Assembly: GCA_022828125.1 (NCBI GenBank)
Contig: JAJEJD010000019.1
Coordinates: 306,211-370,210 of the forward strand
DNA length: 64,000 nt
Source: a bacterium
Lineage (GTDB): Bacteria; UBA8248
Direction of reading: 5' to 3'
Numbering within the stretch: the stretch's first letter is position 1; each line of letters begins with the position of its first letter. Positions 37,402 through 45,795 of this stretch are shown here, one piece after another. Made by a program: the position numbers and the translations under genes. The notes under the pieces were generated by a model that ran no database searches, was not told the origin of the DNA, and saw nothing but the letters and a program-made list of their open reading frames with translations.

Positions 37402-37956
37402 CTATCTTGCCTGCCCGAACGAATCCAGGAAAAAGATTTCGGCGGGGTCCTTGCGCGCGGGCGGCTTGTTGTCCTTCGCCTGGACGTCGGGGTGCAGTTC
37501 CTCGGTCTTGCCCGGATACCCCACGGCGAAGAGCGCCGCGACGCGGAACGGCTCGGGGATGCCGAAACCCTCCAGCACTTTCTGCTCGTCCCATCCGGCC
37601 ATGGCGTGCACGGTCAGTCCGAAATCACTGCCCTGAAGCAACAAATTCTCGAGCGCCATGCCGACGTCAATCAGGTAGCGTTGCTGCCCGAAACGCTCCG
37701 GCTGCTCCTCGGGGTTTCCGAGGATGATCATCTTGAGCGGGGCCGCGGCCGCCCACTGGCGGTTCCCCTCGTTCAGGCATTCGTCGAACTTCGCCTGCGC
37801 CTCTTCTGATTCCACCACGATGACGCGCCAGGGCTGGCGGTTGTTCGAGGACGGCGCCCAGCGGAACGCCTCGAGCATGGCTTCGAGCTTCTCGGCCTCG
37901 GGCGGCACGCCGTTGAAGGCGCGGAGGCTTCTTCTGTTCTTGATGAGTGGGTGCAT
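37402..37956 (-). CDS. Nitroreductase-family flavoprotein
   Basis: 184-residue FMN-dependent NAD(P)H oxidoreductase. MHPLIKNRRSLRAFNG is the typical N-terminal Arg-containing FMN site, WAPSSNNRQPWRVIVVE the second, and ALFAVGYPG the C-terminal strand. ATG 37956 is chosen since AAGGAGG lies 9 bp upstream. The extra 18 in-frame codons upstream are not family-like. It is probably transcribed alone. Confidence 0.92.
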   Translation of the reverse strand: MHPLIKNRRSLRAFNGVPPEAEKLEAMLEAFRWAPSSNNRQPWRVIVVESEEAQAKFDECLNEGNRQWAAAAPLKMIILGNPEEQPERFGQQRYLIDVGMALENLLLQGSDFGLTVHAMAGWDEQKVLEGFGIPEPFRVAALFAVGYPGKTEELHPDVQAKDNKPPARKDPAEIFFLDSFGQAR

Positions 37957-38060
37957 CTGCGAACTTCCTCCTTGGGAATCAAATAAAAGCAAAGTGAAAA
38001 ATCGTTTCACTCGCGGTGACGTTTGCGAGAGAACGTCCGACGCAAGCGGCGCATGATAAC

Positions 38061-38906
38061 CTAATCAGGGTTTTGTTGGGAGTCTTTCGCCTCGAATCTC
38101 GCGTCGCGCCAGGCGACGGCGGCGCGAAGGCCCTCGGTTCGCGCGATCTCGAGGAAACGGGCCTTGTCCTCCGTGCCCCTGCCCTCGATCATGAGGTCCA
38201 GGTCGAGCGCGGCCTCGAGCGCGCGGCCCATCCCCATGATCTCATACGCGCGGTTCATCGCCAGCTTGGTGGCACGCAGGAGACTCTGATCCATCGGCGT
38301 CATCTTCTCCGCCAGTGACATGGCGGTATCGAGCACATCGGCTTCGGGAACCACGCGGTTCACGAGACCCATGCGGTGGGCGTCCTGGGCCGACACCCCA
38401 TCATCACCTGTCAGGATGATCTCCTTCGCCAGTTTGGGGTTCGTGAGCCAGGGCAGGAGCATGACGACGATCCCCGCGCCGAACTTGAGCTCCGGCTCGC
38501 CGAACACGGCGTCTTCCGCCGCCACGGTGATGTCGCATGCCAGCGCGAGCTCGCATCCCCCCGCCAGGGCGTGTCCGCGAACGGCGGCTATGGTGGGTTT
38601 CGAGAGATTCCAGAAGCGCATGACGGCGTCGAAATCCTGCCGGAGCGCGCGCCGCCACTCTGCGTAGCCGACCGGGGTGTTCTCCGCCTGTTCCTTGAGA
38701 TCGAAGCCAGAGGAAAACGACTTGCCCTCCCCCGTGAGAACGGCGACGAATATGGAATCTTCCGCCTCGATGAAATCGCACGCCTCGTTCAACTCGCGCA
38801 GCATGACGCGGTTCATGGCGTTCAGCCGCTCGGGGCGGTTGAGGCTCACGAGCGCGACGTTCCCGCGCACTTCGAACAGGAGCGTCTCGAAAGCGGGTAT
38901 GTTCAT
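38061..38906 (-). CDS. Enoyl-CoA hydratase/isomerase family protein
   Basis: 281-residue crotonase-fold enzyme. SLNRPERLNAMNRVM, the oxyanion segment SFSSGFDLKE, and RGHALAGGCELALACDITVAA followed by FGEPELKFG (catalytic Glu region) are canonical. Its ATG overlaps the TGA of the upstream hydrolase (ATGA). It could serve the beta-oxidation-type operon at 27085-30339, though it is 8 kb away. Confidence 0.93.
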   Translation of the reverse strand: MNIPAFETLLFEVRGNVALVSLNRPERLNAMNRVMLRELNEACDFIEAEDSIFVAVLTGEGKSFSSGFDLKEQAENTPVGYAEWRRALRQDFDAVMRFWNLSKPTIAAVRGHALAGGCELALACDITVAAEDAVFGEPELKFGAGIVVMLLPWLTNPKLAKEIILTGDDGVSAQDAHRMGLVNRVVPEADVLDTAMSLAEKMTPMDQSLLRATKLAMNRAYEIMGMGRALEAALDLDLMIEGRGTEDKARFLEIARTEGLRAAVAWRDARFEAKDSQQNPD

Positions 38907-39727
38907 GGGGACCTGCGCCTCTTCAAAAACCCCAGAATCGCCGCAGCAGCGGCTTCGGGGCGTTCGGAATAGAAGTGATGGCCCGTGTTCTGGACGATCA
39001 CCAGCTCGGCCCCCGGAATCCGCCCGGCCATGAGCCTTGAATTCTCGGTCGGCACGAGAACGTCGCTCTCGCCCGAGATGACGAGCGTCGGGACTCGCAA
39101 GGCCTTGACCTCCTCAGAAACGTCGAATTCCGCCATTCCCTTGTTGCGCCGCTCGATTTCTTCTTTGCTGATGGGAAAGCGGCGCTTGAATCCGTCGTAG
39201 AAGGCGACCACCTCCGGGCGTTCGTCTATCGTCTCGGGATGAAAGAGCGTCTCCAGGGCCGCCCTGCGTTCTTCATCCGTGGCGTCGGGCGCGCCGCCTC
39301 GCGCGCGCGTCTCGCGGACGCCGGGCGCGGACGCGACCTTATCGGCTCCCCCGAAGTGTGAGCATGCGACGATGAGGCTCTTTAATCTCTGGGGGTGTTT
39401 CACCGCGAAGGAAAGCGCGATCGTCCCGCCGTAAGAACCGCCCATGAGGTGAAACGAATCGAGACCCAGCCCGTCGACCAGCCCCAGCAGGTCTTCCGCC
39501 ATGCGCTCAGGGGCGCGGTCGCCGTCGTCGTCATACGCCTTCGTCCGGCCCGTCCCCCGGTTGTCCGGCATGACGAGGCGGTATTCGGCAGCCAGAAGAC
39601 CCCGAAGCTTCCCCCAGACCTCCACCGTGGCCGTCAGGCCGCCCACCATCACCAGGGGTTCGCCCGCGCCTTCTTCCTCGTAATAGACTTCGAGCTTTCC
39701 CCGGCTCTCGACTTCCAGCGTCGCCAC
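38903..39727 (-). CDS. Alpha/beta hydrolase
   Basis: 274 residues. It has the oxyanion region GGLTATVEVWGKL, MPDNRGTGRTKAYD, nucleophile elbow GGSYGG, acid strand TLVISGESDVLVP and a catalytic His in NTGHHFYSE. The double His before FYSE fits the usual GHH pattern. It overlaps the enoyl-CoA hydratase gene by 4 bp, so the two act from one transcript, perhaps on an acyl-CoA or ring-opened lactone. The substrate is unknown. Confidence 0.88.
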   Translation of the reverse strand: MATLEVESRGKLEVYYEEEGAGEPLVMVGGLTATVEVWGKLRGLLAAEYRLVMPDNRGTGRTKAYDDDGDRAPERMAEDLLGLVDGLGLDSFHLMGGSYGGTIALSFAVKHPQRLKSLIVACSHFGGADKVASAPGVRETRARGGAPDATDEERRAALETLFHPETIDERPEVVAFYDGFKRRFPISKEEIERRNKGMAEFDVSEEVKALRVPTLVISGESDVLVPTENSRLMAGRIPGAELVIVQNTGHHFYSERPEAAAAAILGFLKRRRSP

Positions 39728-39822
39728 CTGAAACTCCTCAAGCGCGCGTCAAACGCCTGCATTCGTGCGGATAAACACGTATCGTCGGCTTAGTCGCGCC
39801 AAATGAAACTTCCTGTCTGGCC

Positions 39823-41001
39823 CTACGCACCCAGTTTCTCGGCCATCCAGTCCGCCATATAGCCCACGACGGGCGCGATGTAATCCATGTGGCAATGCTG
39901 GGAGCCGCCGTCGGTTCCCTTGTAGACCCGCATGGTCTTGTCCTTTGAGCCCGCCGCCTTGTAGAGCGATTTCGCATCCGCCAGCGGTATTTGCTGATCG
40001 TCTTCCCCGTGCACGAGCAGGAAGGGGCACCTCATCTTCTGCACCACGCCGTCCAGGCGGAAGCCCTCGAGCTTTTGCAGGCCCTCTTCCGCCGTCTTGA
40101 CGTTGAAGCTCCACGCCAGGTGGTTCCCCGGCGAGGGGAGCTGAATCCTGAACGCCGCCTCGATGCGCTTTTTCCATATCGCGTGGTAGTCCCAGATCGC
40201 GCCGTGGGCGAGACAGGCCTTGAAGCGGCGCTCCATGCTGGCCGTTCTGGGCGCGTAGTATCCCCCCAGGCTCGACGCCATGATGCCGGCGCGCTTCGCG
40301 TTCACGTCTTTTCGCTTCTCCAGCCAGTCGAGAACCGCCGAGCCCGCCACCTCGTAGTCGTGCCTGAGATATATCTTGCGGAAACGGATAGCCTCGCCCA
40401 CGCCCGGGCTGTCGACCACCACCACGCTCATGCCGCGCCGGGCGAGTTCGCCCGCCGAGATGATCATGGGCGATTCCTTCGTGCCGTCGAAACCAGAATA
40501 CAGCACGACCACGGGCGGCCTTGATTTGCGCGTGTTCTCGGCGTGGACGAAATAGCCGGGCAGCGATTTGCCTCCCTCGTAGGGAATCTCGACGAGTTCC
40601 GCCTTCGGCCTGTCGTTCAGGCTGACGTAGCGCTTGAAGCTGTCGATGGATTTGCGGTAGACGCCTTGGGATTCCTTGTCCTTCGGGAAGCGGAACCTGT
40701 CGGCCATCTGGTGATAGGTGGCGGAACGGCAGAAATGGCCGGCCGCCGTCAGGTTCTTGCCGCGGCGCTGCGCCGCCACGCCCATCGCGCGTATGCGGTC
40801 GCCCATGCGCTTCCACTCATCGAACCAGAGTTCGTCGTTGCCGACGTCTTTATCGAGATTCCTGCAGACCTCGAAAATCTCCGAGGTATCCGCCCCGCCG
40901 CCCGCCACGCGCATCAGGCCCATCGAGGTGATGAACGACCAGCGATAGTTATCGGGAAAATAGGTGAACCACGGGATATTGCGTACCGCGTTGACGACCA
41001 T
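39823..41001 (-). CDS. Alpha/beta hydrolase, FrsA/pseudooxynicotine-hydrolase-like
   Basis: 392 residues with a helical N-terminal domain (about 1-130) and an alpha/beta hydrolase domain. PPVVVLYSGFDGTKES is the oxyanion strand, SPGVGEAIRF follows, LLVHGEDDQQIP holds the acid and the His is in GSQHCHMDY. The nucleophile elbow reads ASSLGG; the usual first Gly is Ala. This domain order matches 2,6-dihydroxypseudooxynicotine hydrolase, a C-C bond hydrolase, but the substrate is unproven. ATG 41001 follows AAGGAG by 7 bp. It is divergent from the cupin gene. Confidence 0.85.
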   Translation of the reverse strand: MVVNAVRNIPWFTYFPDNYRWSFITSMGLMRVAGGGADTSEIFEVCRNLDKDVGNDELWFDEWKRMGDRIRAMGVAAQRRGKNLTAAGHFCRSATYHQMADRFRFPKDKESQGVYRKSIDSFKRYVSLNDRPKAELVEIPYEGGKSLPGYFVHAENTRKSRPPVVVLYSGFDGTKESPMIISAGELARRGMSVVVVDSPGVGEAIRFRKIYLRHDYEVAGSAVLDWLEKRKDVNAKRAGIMASSLGGYYAPRTASMERRFKACLAHGAIWDYHAIWKKRIEAAFRIQLPSPGNHLAWSFNVKTAEEGLQKLEGFRLDGVVQKMRCPFLLVHGEDDQQIPLADAKSLYKAAGSKDKTMRVYKGTDGGSQHCHMDYIAPVVGYMADWMAEKLGA

Positions 41002-41229
41002 GCACACTCTCCTTCGGTGTCGATATGTGGAACCGCTCTGATTGAAGACGACGCAAGTATACGCGAGATGATCCCCATCTTGGAATCGGGTTATGATTCG
41101 CCGGTTCTTTTCAGAGATTGTCCGTTCAGCGCATCACGCTCAGGGAGTTTCATAGAGCGCTGTTTTCATTTCGCCACGGATGAAGCGAACGACACACATC
41201 AACCATTCATTACCGCAGGAGAGCCACAC

Positions 41230-41646
41230 ATGCCTTTTTACAGCACCGAGACCATCGAGAACGTACAACTCCGCACGGGCAACCCGGGCGAGTACAAACC
41301 CCTGGCGGGAGAGTTCATGAAGGCGGGCGTCGTCACCTACCGCAGGGGCACGGGCTCCAAACCCCACTGGCATAACAACGAGGAGCAATACATCTACATC
41401 ATCGAGGGCAAGCGCTACATGCGCCTTGGCGATGAGGAGCGCATCATCGGCCCCGGCGACATCGTCCACATCCCCCGGGGAACGCTCCACGGCGGCAGGA
41501 CGCTCACCGAAAAGGCGGTGATGTTCGTGGCCAAATCGCCCGCCGAAGACCCCGACCTGGGGGCCGACCACCATTACCCGGACGATCTTCAGGACATCAT
41601 CAGGCACCTCGACGCCAAGGCGGAGGAGCTTTACGGCACGGTGTAG
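41230..41646 (+). CDS. Cupin-domain protein
   Basis: 138-residue single-domain cupin. Metal ligands are visible: H-x-H-x4-E in KPHWHNNEEQ and a later His in RGTLHGGR. The start is at 41230, after CAGGAG about 10 bp upstream. The reading frame is open for another 230 codons upstream but runs through the divergent hydrolase. It is followed directly by a hairpin terminator, so the gene is monocistronic. A second cupin with the same ligand set lies at 42044. Confidence 0.87.
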   Translation: MPFYSTETIENVQLRTGNPGEYKPLAGEFMKAGVVTYRRGTGSKPHWHNNEEQYIYIIEGKRYMRLGDEERIIGPGDIVHIPRGTLHGGRTLTEKAVMFVAKSPAEDPDLGADHHYPDDLQDIIRHLDAKAEELYGTV

Positions 41647-41674
41647 AATGTCTGTAAAGACAGGTCGCGACCCT

Positions 41675-41705
41675 TAGGGGCCGTTCGCGAACGGCCCCTA
41701 TTTTT
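41675..41705 (+). terminator. Terminator made of a GTAGGGGC-type palindrome
   Basis: A perfect 26-bp palindrome (41675-41700, core TTCGCGAA) is followed by TTTTT, 29 bp after the cupin stop. It has the same arm type as the dispersed TAGGGGC repeats, so a repeat seems to have been taken up as terminator. Confidence 0.75.
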
Positions 41706-41731
41706 CATGGAGAAAACATGGAGGAGCAGCG

Positions 41732-42016
41732 ATGATTCAACCTGTTTGCGTGGAACCCAGAGCGAGAAACCGGATTTGGATTCGGTATTCCGATGGCCTG
41801 GAAGGTGAAATCGACCTCTCCGGTCTCGTCGGACGCGGCGCATTCAAAGCCTGGAGCAAACCGGGCTGTTTCGAGAAAGTCCGCATTGCTCCCCACAGGG
41901 CCATCGCCTGGGATGAGGACGCCGAGCTTTGCGCGGACGCCCTCTACCTGGAACTCACCGGCAAATCCATCGAGGAAGTCATTCCGGGGGCGAAGTTCCT
42001 GGCGCAAGATGCCTGA
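41732..42016 (+). CDS. DUF2442-domain protein
   Basis: 94-residue protein with the DUF2442 pattern: WIRYSDGLEGEIDLSGL, FEKVRIAPHRAIAWDEDAEL and CADALYLELTG. Members are often next to DUF4160 and suspected to form toxin-antitoxin-like pairs. No DUF4160 gene is adjacent here, so it is an orphan. GAGGAG lies 6 bp before the ATG. It is convergent with the cupin gene at 42044. Confidence 0.85.
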   Translation: MIQPVCVEPRARNRIWIRYSDGLEGEIDLSGLVGRGAFKAWSKPGCFEKVRIAPHRAIAWDEDAELCADALYLELTGKSIEEVIPGAKFLAQDA

Positions 42017-42043
42017 CACTTTCTCGCCTTTTATCCCCTCACC

Positions 42044-42424
42044 CTAAAACGGATCATCGGGCGGGGGCGCGTCGGGCGCGGCCTCGCCGGCGGCGACGCC
42101 CTTCAGGCTCCAGGTGGTGTCCTTGACGTAGATGGCCTCGACCTCTTCGATCATCTCCGCGGCGTGGACCTCGTTCGCAGGAATGTGGATGACGTCGCCG
42201 GGCCCCAGTTCGTACTCCTCGCCGCCCATCGTGAACTTCTGGCGCCCTCGCATGATGTAGATGAACTGCTCGCAGGCGTGGTAGTGCGGCTTCGCCTCCG
42301 TGCCCGCCTCCCAGATGCGGTGGCAGAAATACATCCGCTCCCCCTTGATGCTCTCCCCGTGGCCCGAGGAGAGGCCGGGGTTTTGCCGCACGTCCTTCAA
42401 ATCTTCGAATCGATAAATGGGCAT
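42044..42424 (-). CDS. Cupin-domain protein
   Basis: 126 residues, one cupin fold. Ligands are KPHYHACEQ (H-x-H-x3-E) and His in NEVHAAEM. The C-terminus is a Pro/Ala/Asp-rich tail. ATG 42424 is set by AAGGAG 6 bp upstream; the frame is open further upstream into the dehalogenase gene. It is the last gene of a same-strand run starting at 44850. Confidence 0.86.
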   Translation of the reverse strand: MPIYRFEDLKDVRQNPGLSSGHGESIKGERMYFCHRIWEAGTEAKPHYHACEQFIYIMRGRQKFTMGGEEYELGPGDVIHIPANEVHAAEMIEEVEAIYVKDTTWSLKGVAAGEAAPDAPPPDDPF

Positions 42425-42480
42425 TTCATACTCCTTGCGTTTCAGGCCTCTCGCCTGAACTTGAAAGATGAACCCTTGAG

Positions 42481-43365
42481 TCACCCCCGCACCTTGCGGA
42501 TAAACGCCGCCACGGCCTCTCCTATCTCGTCGGGGCAGTCCTCCTGGCCGTAGTGGCGCGTCGGGATGGTTGTCTCCTCCTGATTCGGCCACTGTCGGCA
42601 GAATTCACGCGCAGCCCCCGCCAGGGCGTGGCCGTGTTCGCAGTTGATGAAGAGTTTGGGGAGATCCTCGCTCGCGCGCAGGTAACCGCTGTAGCGCTTC
42701 ACGATCTCGTAGTTGTCAGCAGGCTCGCCCTCGAAGGGAATCTCGCACGCCCACTGGTGGGTCTGCCTTCTTTTTTGGGAGTCCCGGGTGGGCTTTCTGT
42801 AGGCCTCCTTTTCCGCCTCGCTCAGATCGCGCACGATGCCGCGTTCGAACAGCATGGTCTCGACGAAGAAATTATCCTCCATCACAATCTTGAGACCCGC
42901 CTCGCCGCGCAGCGTCTGGAACTGCGCGACCCTGTCCTCGGGCATGTCCGTCCAGAGGCGCGGCCGCACCATGGACTCCATATAGGCGAGGCCGATTATC
43001 TGCTCGGGATATCGGGATACGCGGTTGAAGCCCAGCGCGGCCCCCCAGTCGTGGAGCACGAAAAACGCATCTTTGGTCGCCCCCACCGCCTCGAACCACG
43101 CGTCCATGTAGGGGATGTGATCCCGGTAGCGGCAACCGCCGCCGGGAATGTCCTCCGACGCCCCGCTGTTCATGAGGTCGGGGGCCAGGCACCGCCCCAG
43201 ACCTTCGAGATGGGGGATCACGTTCCGCCACAGATAAGAAGTCGCCGGGTTGCCGTGCAGAAGCACGATGGGCGCGCCCTCCCCGGCTTCGACATACGCC
43301 ATCTCCGCGCCCAGCACGCGGACGCGCTTTCTCTCATAGGGATCATCGGGTGATACGGGACTCAT
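42481..43365 (-). CDS. Haloalkane dehalogenase-like alpha/beta hydrolase
   Basis: 294 residues closely following the haloalkane dehalogenase pattern. LLHGNPATSYLWRNVIPH holds the halide-binding Asn, and APDLMNSGASED follows. FFVLHDWGAALGFN has an Asp nucleophile in place of Ser and the second halide ligand Trp. HYGQEDCPDEIGEAV has the catalytic His. The predicted reaction is release of halide and alcohol from haloalkanes; fluoroacetate-type activity is a less likely option. It lies 18 bp downstream of a STAS gene and upstream of a cupin. AGGAG precedes the ATG. Confidence 0.88.
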   Translation of the reverse strand: MSPVSPDDPYERKRVRVLGAEMAYVEAGEGAPIVLLHGNPATSYLWRNVIPHLEGLGRCLAPDLMNSGASEDIPGGGCRYRDHIPYMDAWFEAVGATKDAFFVLHDWGAALGFNRVSRYPEQIIGLAYMESMVRPRLWTDMPEDRVAQFQTLRGEAGLKIVMEDNFFVETMLFERGIVRDLSEAEKEAYRKPTRDSQKRRQTHQWACEIPFEGEPADNYEIVKRYSGYLRASEDLPKLFINCEHGHALAGAAREFCRQWPNQEETTIPTRHYGQEDCPDEIGEAVAAFIRKVRG

Positions 43366-43383
43366 GGATGACTCCTGTCTTTC

Positions 43384-43755
43384 TCAGTTGGTCGTTCCCT
43401 CTTCCTGCCGGGGTTCGACGAGTTCGAGCCGCGCGTCTCTCTCCAGCATCCCCACTCTATATAGCGTGTGCGCCAGAGACTGCGGGGATTTTAATACGCG
43501 CACCCGCCCGGAGCCGTTCAAAAGGAGCCTGATGAGGTCCACCATCCGGGCGACGGAGGCGCCGTCAATAAGCTCAAGTTCCTCCAGATCGAGGCTCGTG
43601 AGGTCTGCGCTCAAGACCTCGCTTTCCATCGCCTCCAGAACGCGCGCCGCTCCTTCCGCATCGAGATCGCCTGTGAGTGTGAAGCATTCGCCCGTGGCGG
43701 ATTTGCCGAGTTCGTACTGAGGATGCGAAAGGAGAATTCTCTGCTCGGAATTCAA
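43384..43755 (-). CDS. STAS-like domain protein
   Basis: 123 residues. ECFTLTGDLDAEGAARVLEAM, SADLTSLDLEELELIDGASVARM and a helix before SGRVRVLKSPQSL fit the STAS fold of anti-sigma-factor antagonists (SpoIIAA-like). There is no clear phosphorylatable Ser in the usual DSSG spot: the sequence reads DGAS. The start appears to be TTG 43755 with no good ribosome-binding site, 12 bp after the upstream oxidoreductase, so it may be translationally coupled. No partner kinase is seen. Confidence 0.65.
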   Translation of the reverse strand: MNSEQRILLSHPQYELGKSATGECFTLTGDLDAEGAARVLEAMESEVLSADLTSLDLEELELIDGASVARMVDLIRLLLNGSGRVRVLKSPQSLAHTLYRVGMLERDARLELVEPRQEEGTTN

Positions 43756-43767
43756 CGCAAGAGGAGC

Positions 43768-44850
43768 TCAGTGGGCGTTCGTGAGCGGAAAATCGATGGG
43801 CCGGTTTTCCTTTGCGCTGTGCTCGATCGCCAGCGTCACCTCGAGCACGGTGCGGGCGTGATGGGGAAGCGCGAGGGAGACGCTCCGGCCCATCGTCACG
43901 CGCTCGAGAAAAAGCCTCGTCTCATCGCGCATCGGCCCCCAGAAATCGCCCACCAGCCAGTCGCCCGCCATCATGGATTCCAGGAACACGACGTCCGACG
44001 ACATGCCGTCCACGTAGGGCGAGGGCACGCCCTTGTTCGTCGCCATGACGGCGTTTTTGTGCGAATCGTCAATCGCGATGGCCCCCTCGGTGCCCATGAC
44101 TTCGAGGTCGATGGAGGTGATGTTCGCCGGCCAGTTGTCGGGCAGTATCCACGAGCAGCCGAAGTTCACGGTGCCGCCGTCCTCGAAGGTGAGGATCGCC
44201 CACGCCCAGTCCCCGCAGCCCATCGGGTGATGCGGGAACACCTTGCTGCCCCCCTGGGCGTAGACGCGCCTGGGCTTTCTGCCCTCGAAATACCAGAGGC
44301 AGATGTCCACCATATAGGTGAGCGTGTCGGTGACGGGACCTGCGTGGGCGGCGCGCTTGTAAATCTCCGCCCCGTTTGTGGTGACGTTATAGAGCGTGGC
44401 GCGCGCGGTCTGCAGATGCCCCAGGCGGCCCCGCTGAATCTGCTCCTTGGCGTTCAAAAAACGCCGCCTCTGCCGCTGCGTGTAGCCGATGAAGAGTTCG
44501 GTGTTCGATTTCTCATACGCCGCGAGAATCCTGTCCGCATCCTCCAGAGAGAGGGATATCGGCTTCTCGCACAGCACGGGTTTCCCGAGTTCCAGCGCCC
44601 GGCAGACGGCGTCGGCGTGATCGAACTCGGGCGTGGAGACAATCACGGCGTCCACGTCGGGATGCGCGAGCACTTCTTCGTTGTCGCCCGAGTGAAAATC
44701 GGCCTGCGTCTCTTCGGCGATGAGTTTCGCGCGCGCCGGGTCCCTGTCCGAGAGCGCCAGAAATTTCACCTCCGGCGAGCCGGACGCCAGATGCGCGCGC
44801 AGCCTCCCCATGCGTCCCGAACCTATGATGCCCAATCCGATCTGCTTCAC
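43768..44850 (-). CDS. Gfo/Idh/MocA-family oxidoreductase, copy 1
   Basis: 360-residue NAD(P)-dependent sugar or polyol dehydrogenase. The cofactor loop is LGIIGSGRMGRLRA. VLCEKPISLSLEDAD holds the conserved EKP motif with catalytic Lys, and DICLWYFEGR lies at the substrate site. It is clearly paralogous to 45796-46887, with which it shares FVGPMRDETRLFLERVT-type C-terminal sequence. It heads the run with STAS, dehalogenase and cupin genes. Specificity is unknown. Confidence 0.92.
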   Translation of the reverse strand: MKQIGLGIIGSGRMGRLRAHLASGSPEVKFLALSDRDPARAKLIAEETQADFHSGDNEEVLAHPDVDAVIVSTPEFDHADAVCRALELGKPVLCEKPISLSLEDADRILAAYEKSNTELFIGYTQRQRRRFLNAKEQIQRGRLGHLQTARATLYNVTTNGAEIYKRAAHAGPVTDTLTYMVDICLWYFEGRKPRRVYAQGGSKVFPHHPMGCGDWAWAILTFEDGGTVNFGCSWILPDNWPANITSIDLEVMGTEGAIAIDDSHKNAVMATNKGVPSPYVDGMSSDVVFLESMMAGDWLVGDFWGPMRDETRLFLERVTMGRSVSLALPHHARTVLEVTLAIEHSAKENRPIDFPLTNAH

Positions 44851-44952
44851 CTTGTCATCCTTCTAAATATACAGAACTGATTTCACTTGCACCTGCGGCG
44901 CCCGTTCTCGCGCCTTCTTCGGGCCGCTCATGAAGCTGCGCAACGAGCCGCT

Positions 44953-45282
44953 TCAAATTGTGCTCGAACGGCTCACCTCCTGCCTGCGGTACCACTCGAT
45001 CCCTTTCTCTCTGATATGCCGGCGCAACGCCGGGTTGTCTATCGAGTCATAGAGAACCAGATCGACCACTTGCGCCATGGGAATTTCTTCAATGGCGGCG
45101 GCGAGGCGGGCCTGGTCGGTCAGGGTGAGGCGGTCGCCGAACAGCGCGATGTCCACGTCCGAGGTCGCGGTGTTGATTCCAGTGGCCCTGGAGCCGAACA
45201 GAACGGCCCGCTCCACCTTGTCGTTGGCGGCGATGGCGGCGGTGATCGCCGCGCGATGCTTGTCCTTGAGAACGCTGGTCAT
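44953..45282 (-). CDS. MNT-domain nucleotidyltransferase antitoxin
   Basis: 109-residue minimal nucleotidyltransferase. GSRATG (30-35) and SDVDIALFG with Asp42/Asp44 form the GSx10DxD active site. In HEPN/MNT modules the nucleotidyltransferase AMPylates and neutralises the HEPN RNase. Its ATG overlaps the stop of the HEPN gene (ATGA), so it is made second from the same transcript. Confidence 0.9.
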   Translation of the reverse strand: MTSVLKDKHRAAITAAIAANDKVERAVLFGSRATGINTATSDVDIALFGDRLTLTDQARLAAAIEEIPMAQVVDLVLYDSIDNPALRRHIREKGIEWYRRQEVSRSSTI

Positions 45283-45695
45283 CGCCGCCGTCTCTCGTTC
45301 AGGGTTGCGCGAAGCCGCAACAGGGCCGGGTGATAGCCGTTCCTGATCAGCGCTTCCGCTTCGAGCGCAAGCTCCTTGCGATAGGTATGGCTCAACAGAT
45401 TCCTCTTGTCCAAGGCATCGAGCAAGGCTTCGCAATCGTCCTCTCCGAGATACCCGGCCTCAAAACTCTTTCGGATAACCGAACGGGGCGCCTTTTCGTC
45501 GTAACCCTCGAAGAACAGCAAATCCTTGAGGGTGTTCCAGGCGAGTTCGAAACTGAACTCGAATGTCTGGACCAGGCCGGCTCGCTCCAGATCGCTATAC
45601 TCTGTAATGTCGCAGGCATCCGTCAGTTGCGAGAGCGCGCTTTCGAAACTCTCCAGCCTCTGCATCCACCGGGCTTCATCGAGATTACTCATCAT
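45279..45695 (-). CDS. HEPN-domain toxin (HI0074-like)
   Basis: 138-residue all-helical protein of the nucleotidyltransferase-substrate-binding family. RNLLSHTY at residues 98-105 is the R-x4-H RNase motif with the following Tyr that is AMPylated in characterised pairs. FEFSFELAWNTLKD is the family signature. The start is at one of two adjacent ATGs behind GGAGGG. It is coupled to the MNT gene. The pair sits between two paralogous Gfo/Idh/MocA genes. Confidence 0.9.
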   Translation of the reverse strand: MMSNLDEARWMQRLESFESALSQLTDACDITEYSDLERAGLVQTFEFSFELAWNTLKDLLFFEGYDEKAPRSVIRKSFEAGYLGEDDCEALLDALDKRNLLSHTYRKELALEAEALIRNGYHPALLRLRATLNERRRR

Positions 45696-45795
45696 CCGCC
45701 CTCCAGAACCCCGGCGCTTTCAAGTTCCCGGCGATGACGGAGCCTCGGCGGGAGATGGAGCCGTTCATCACCCCGATGTTCCTTGCTTCACTTTT

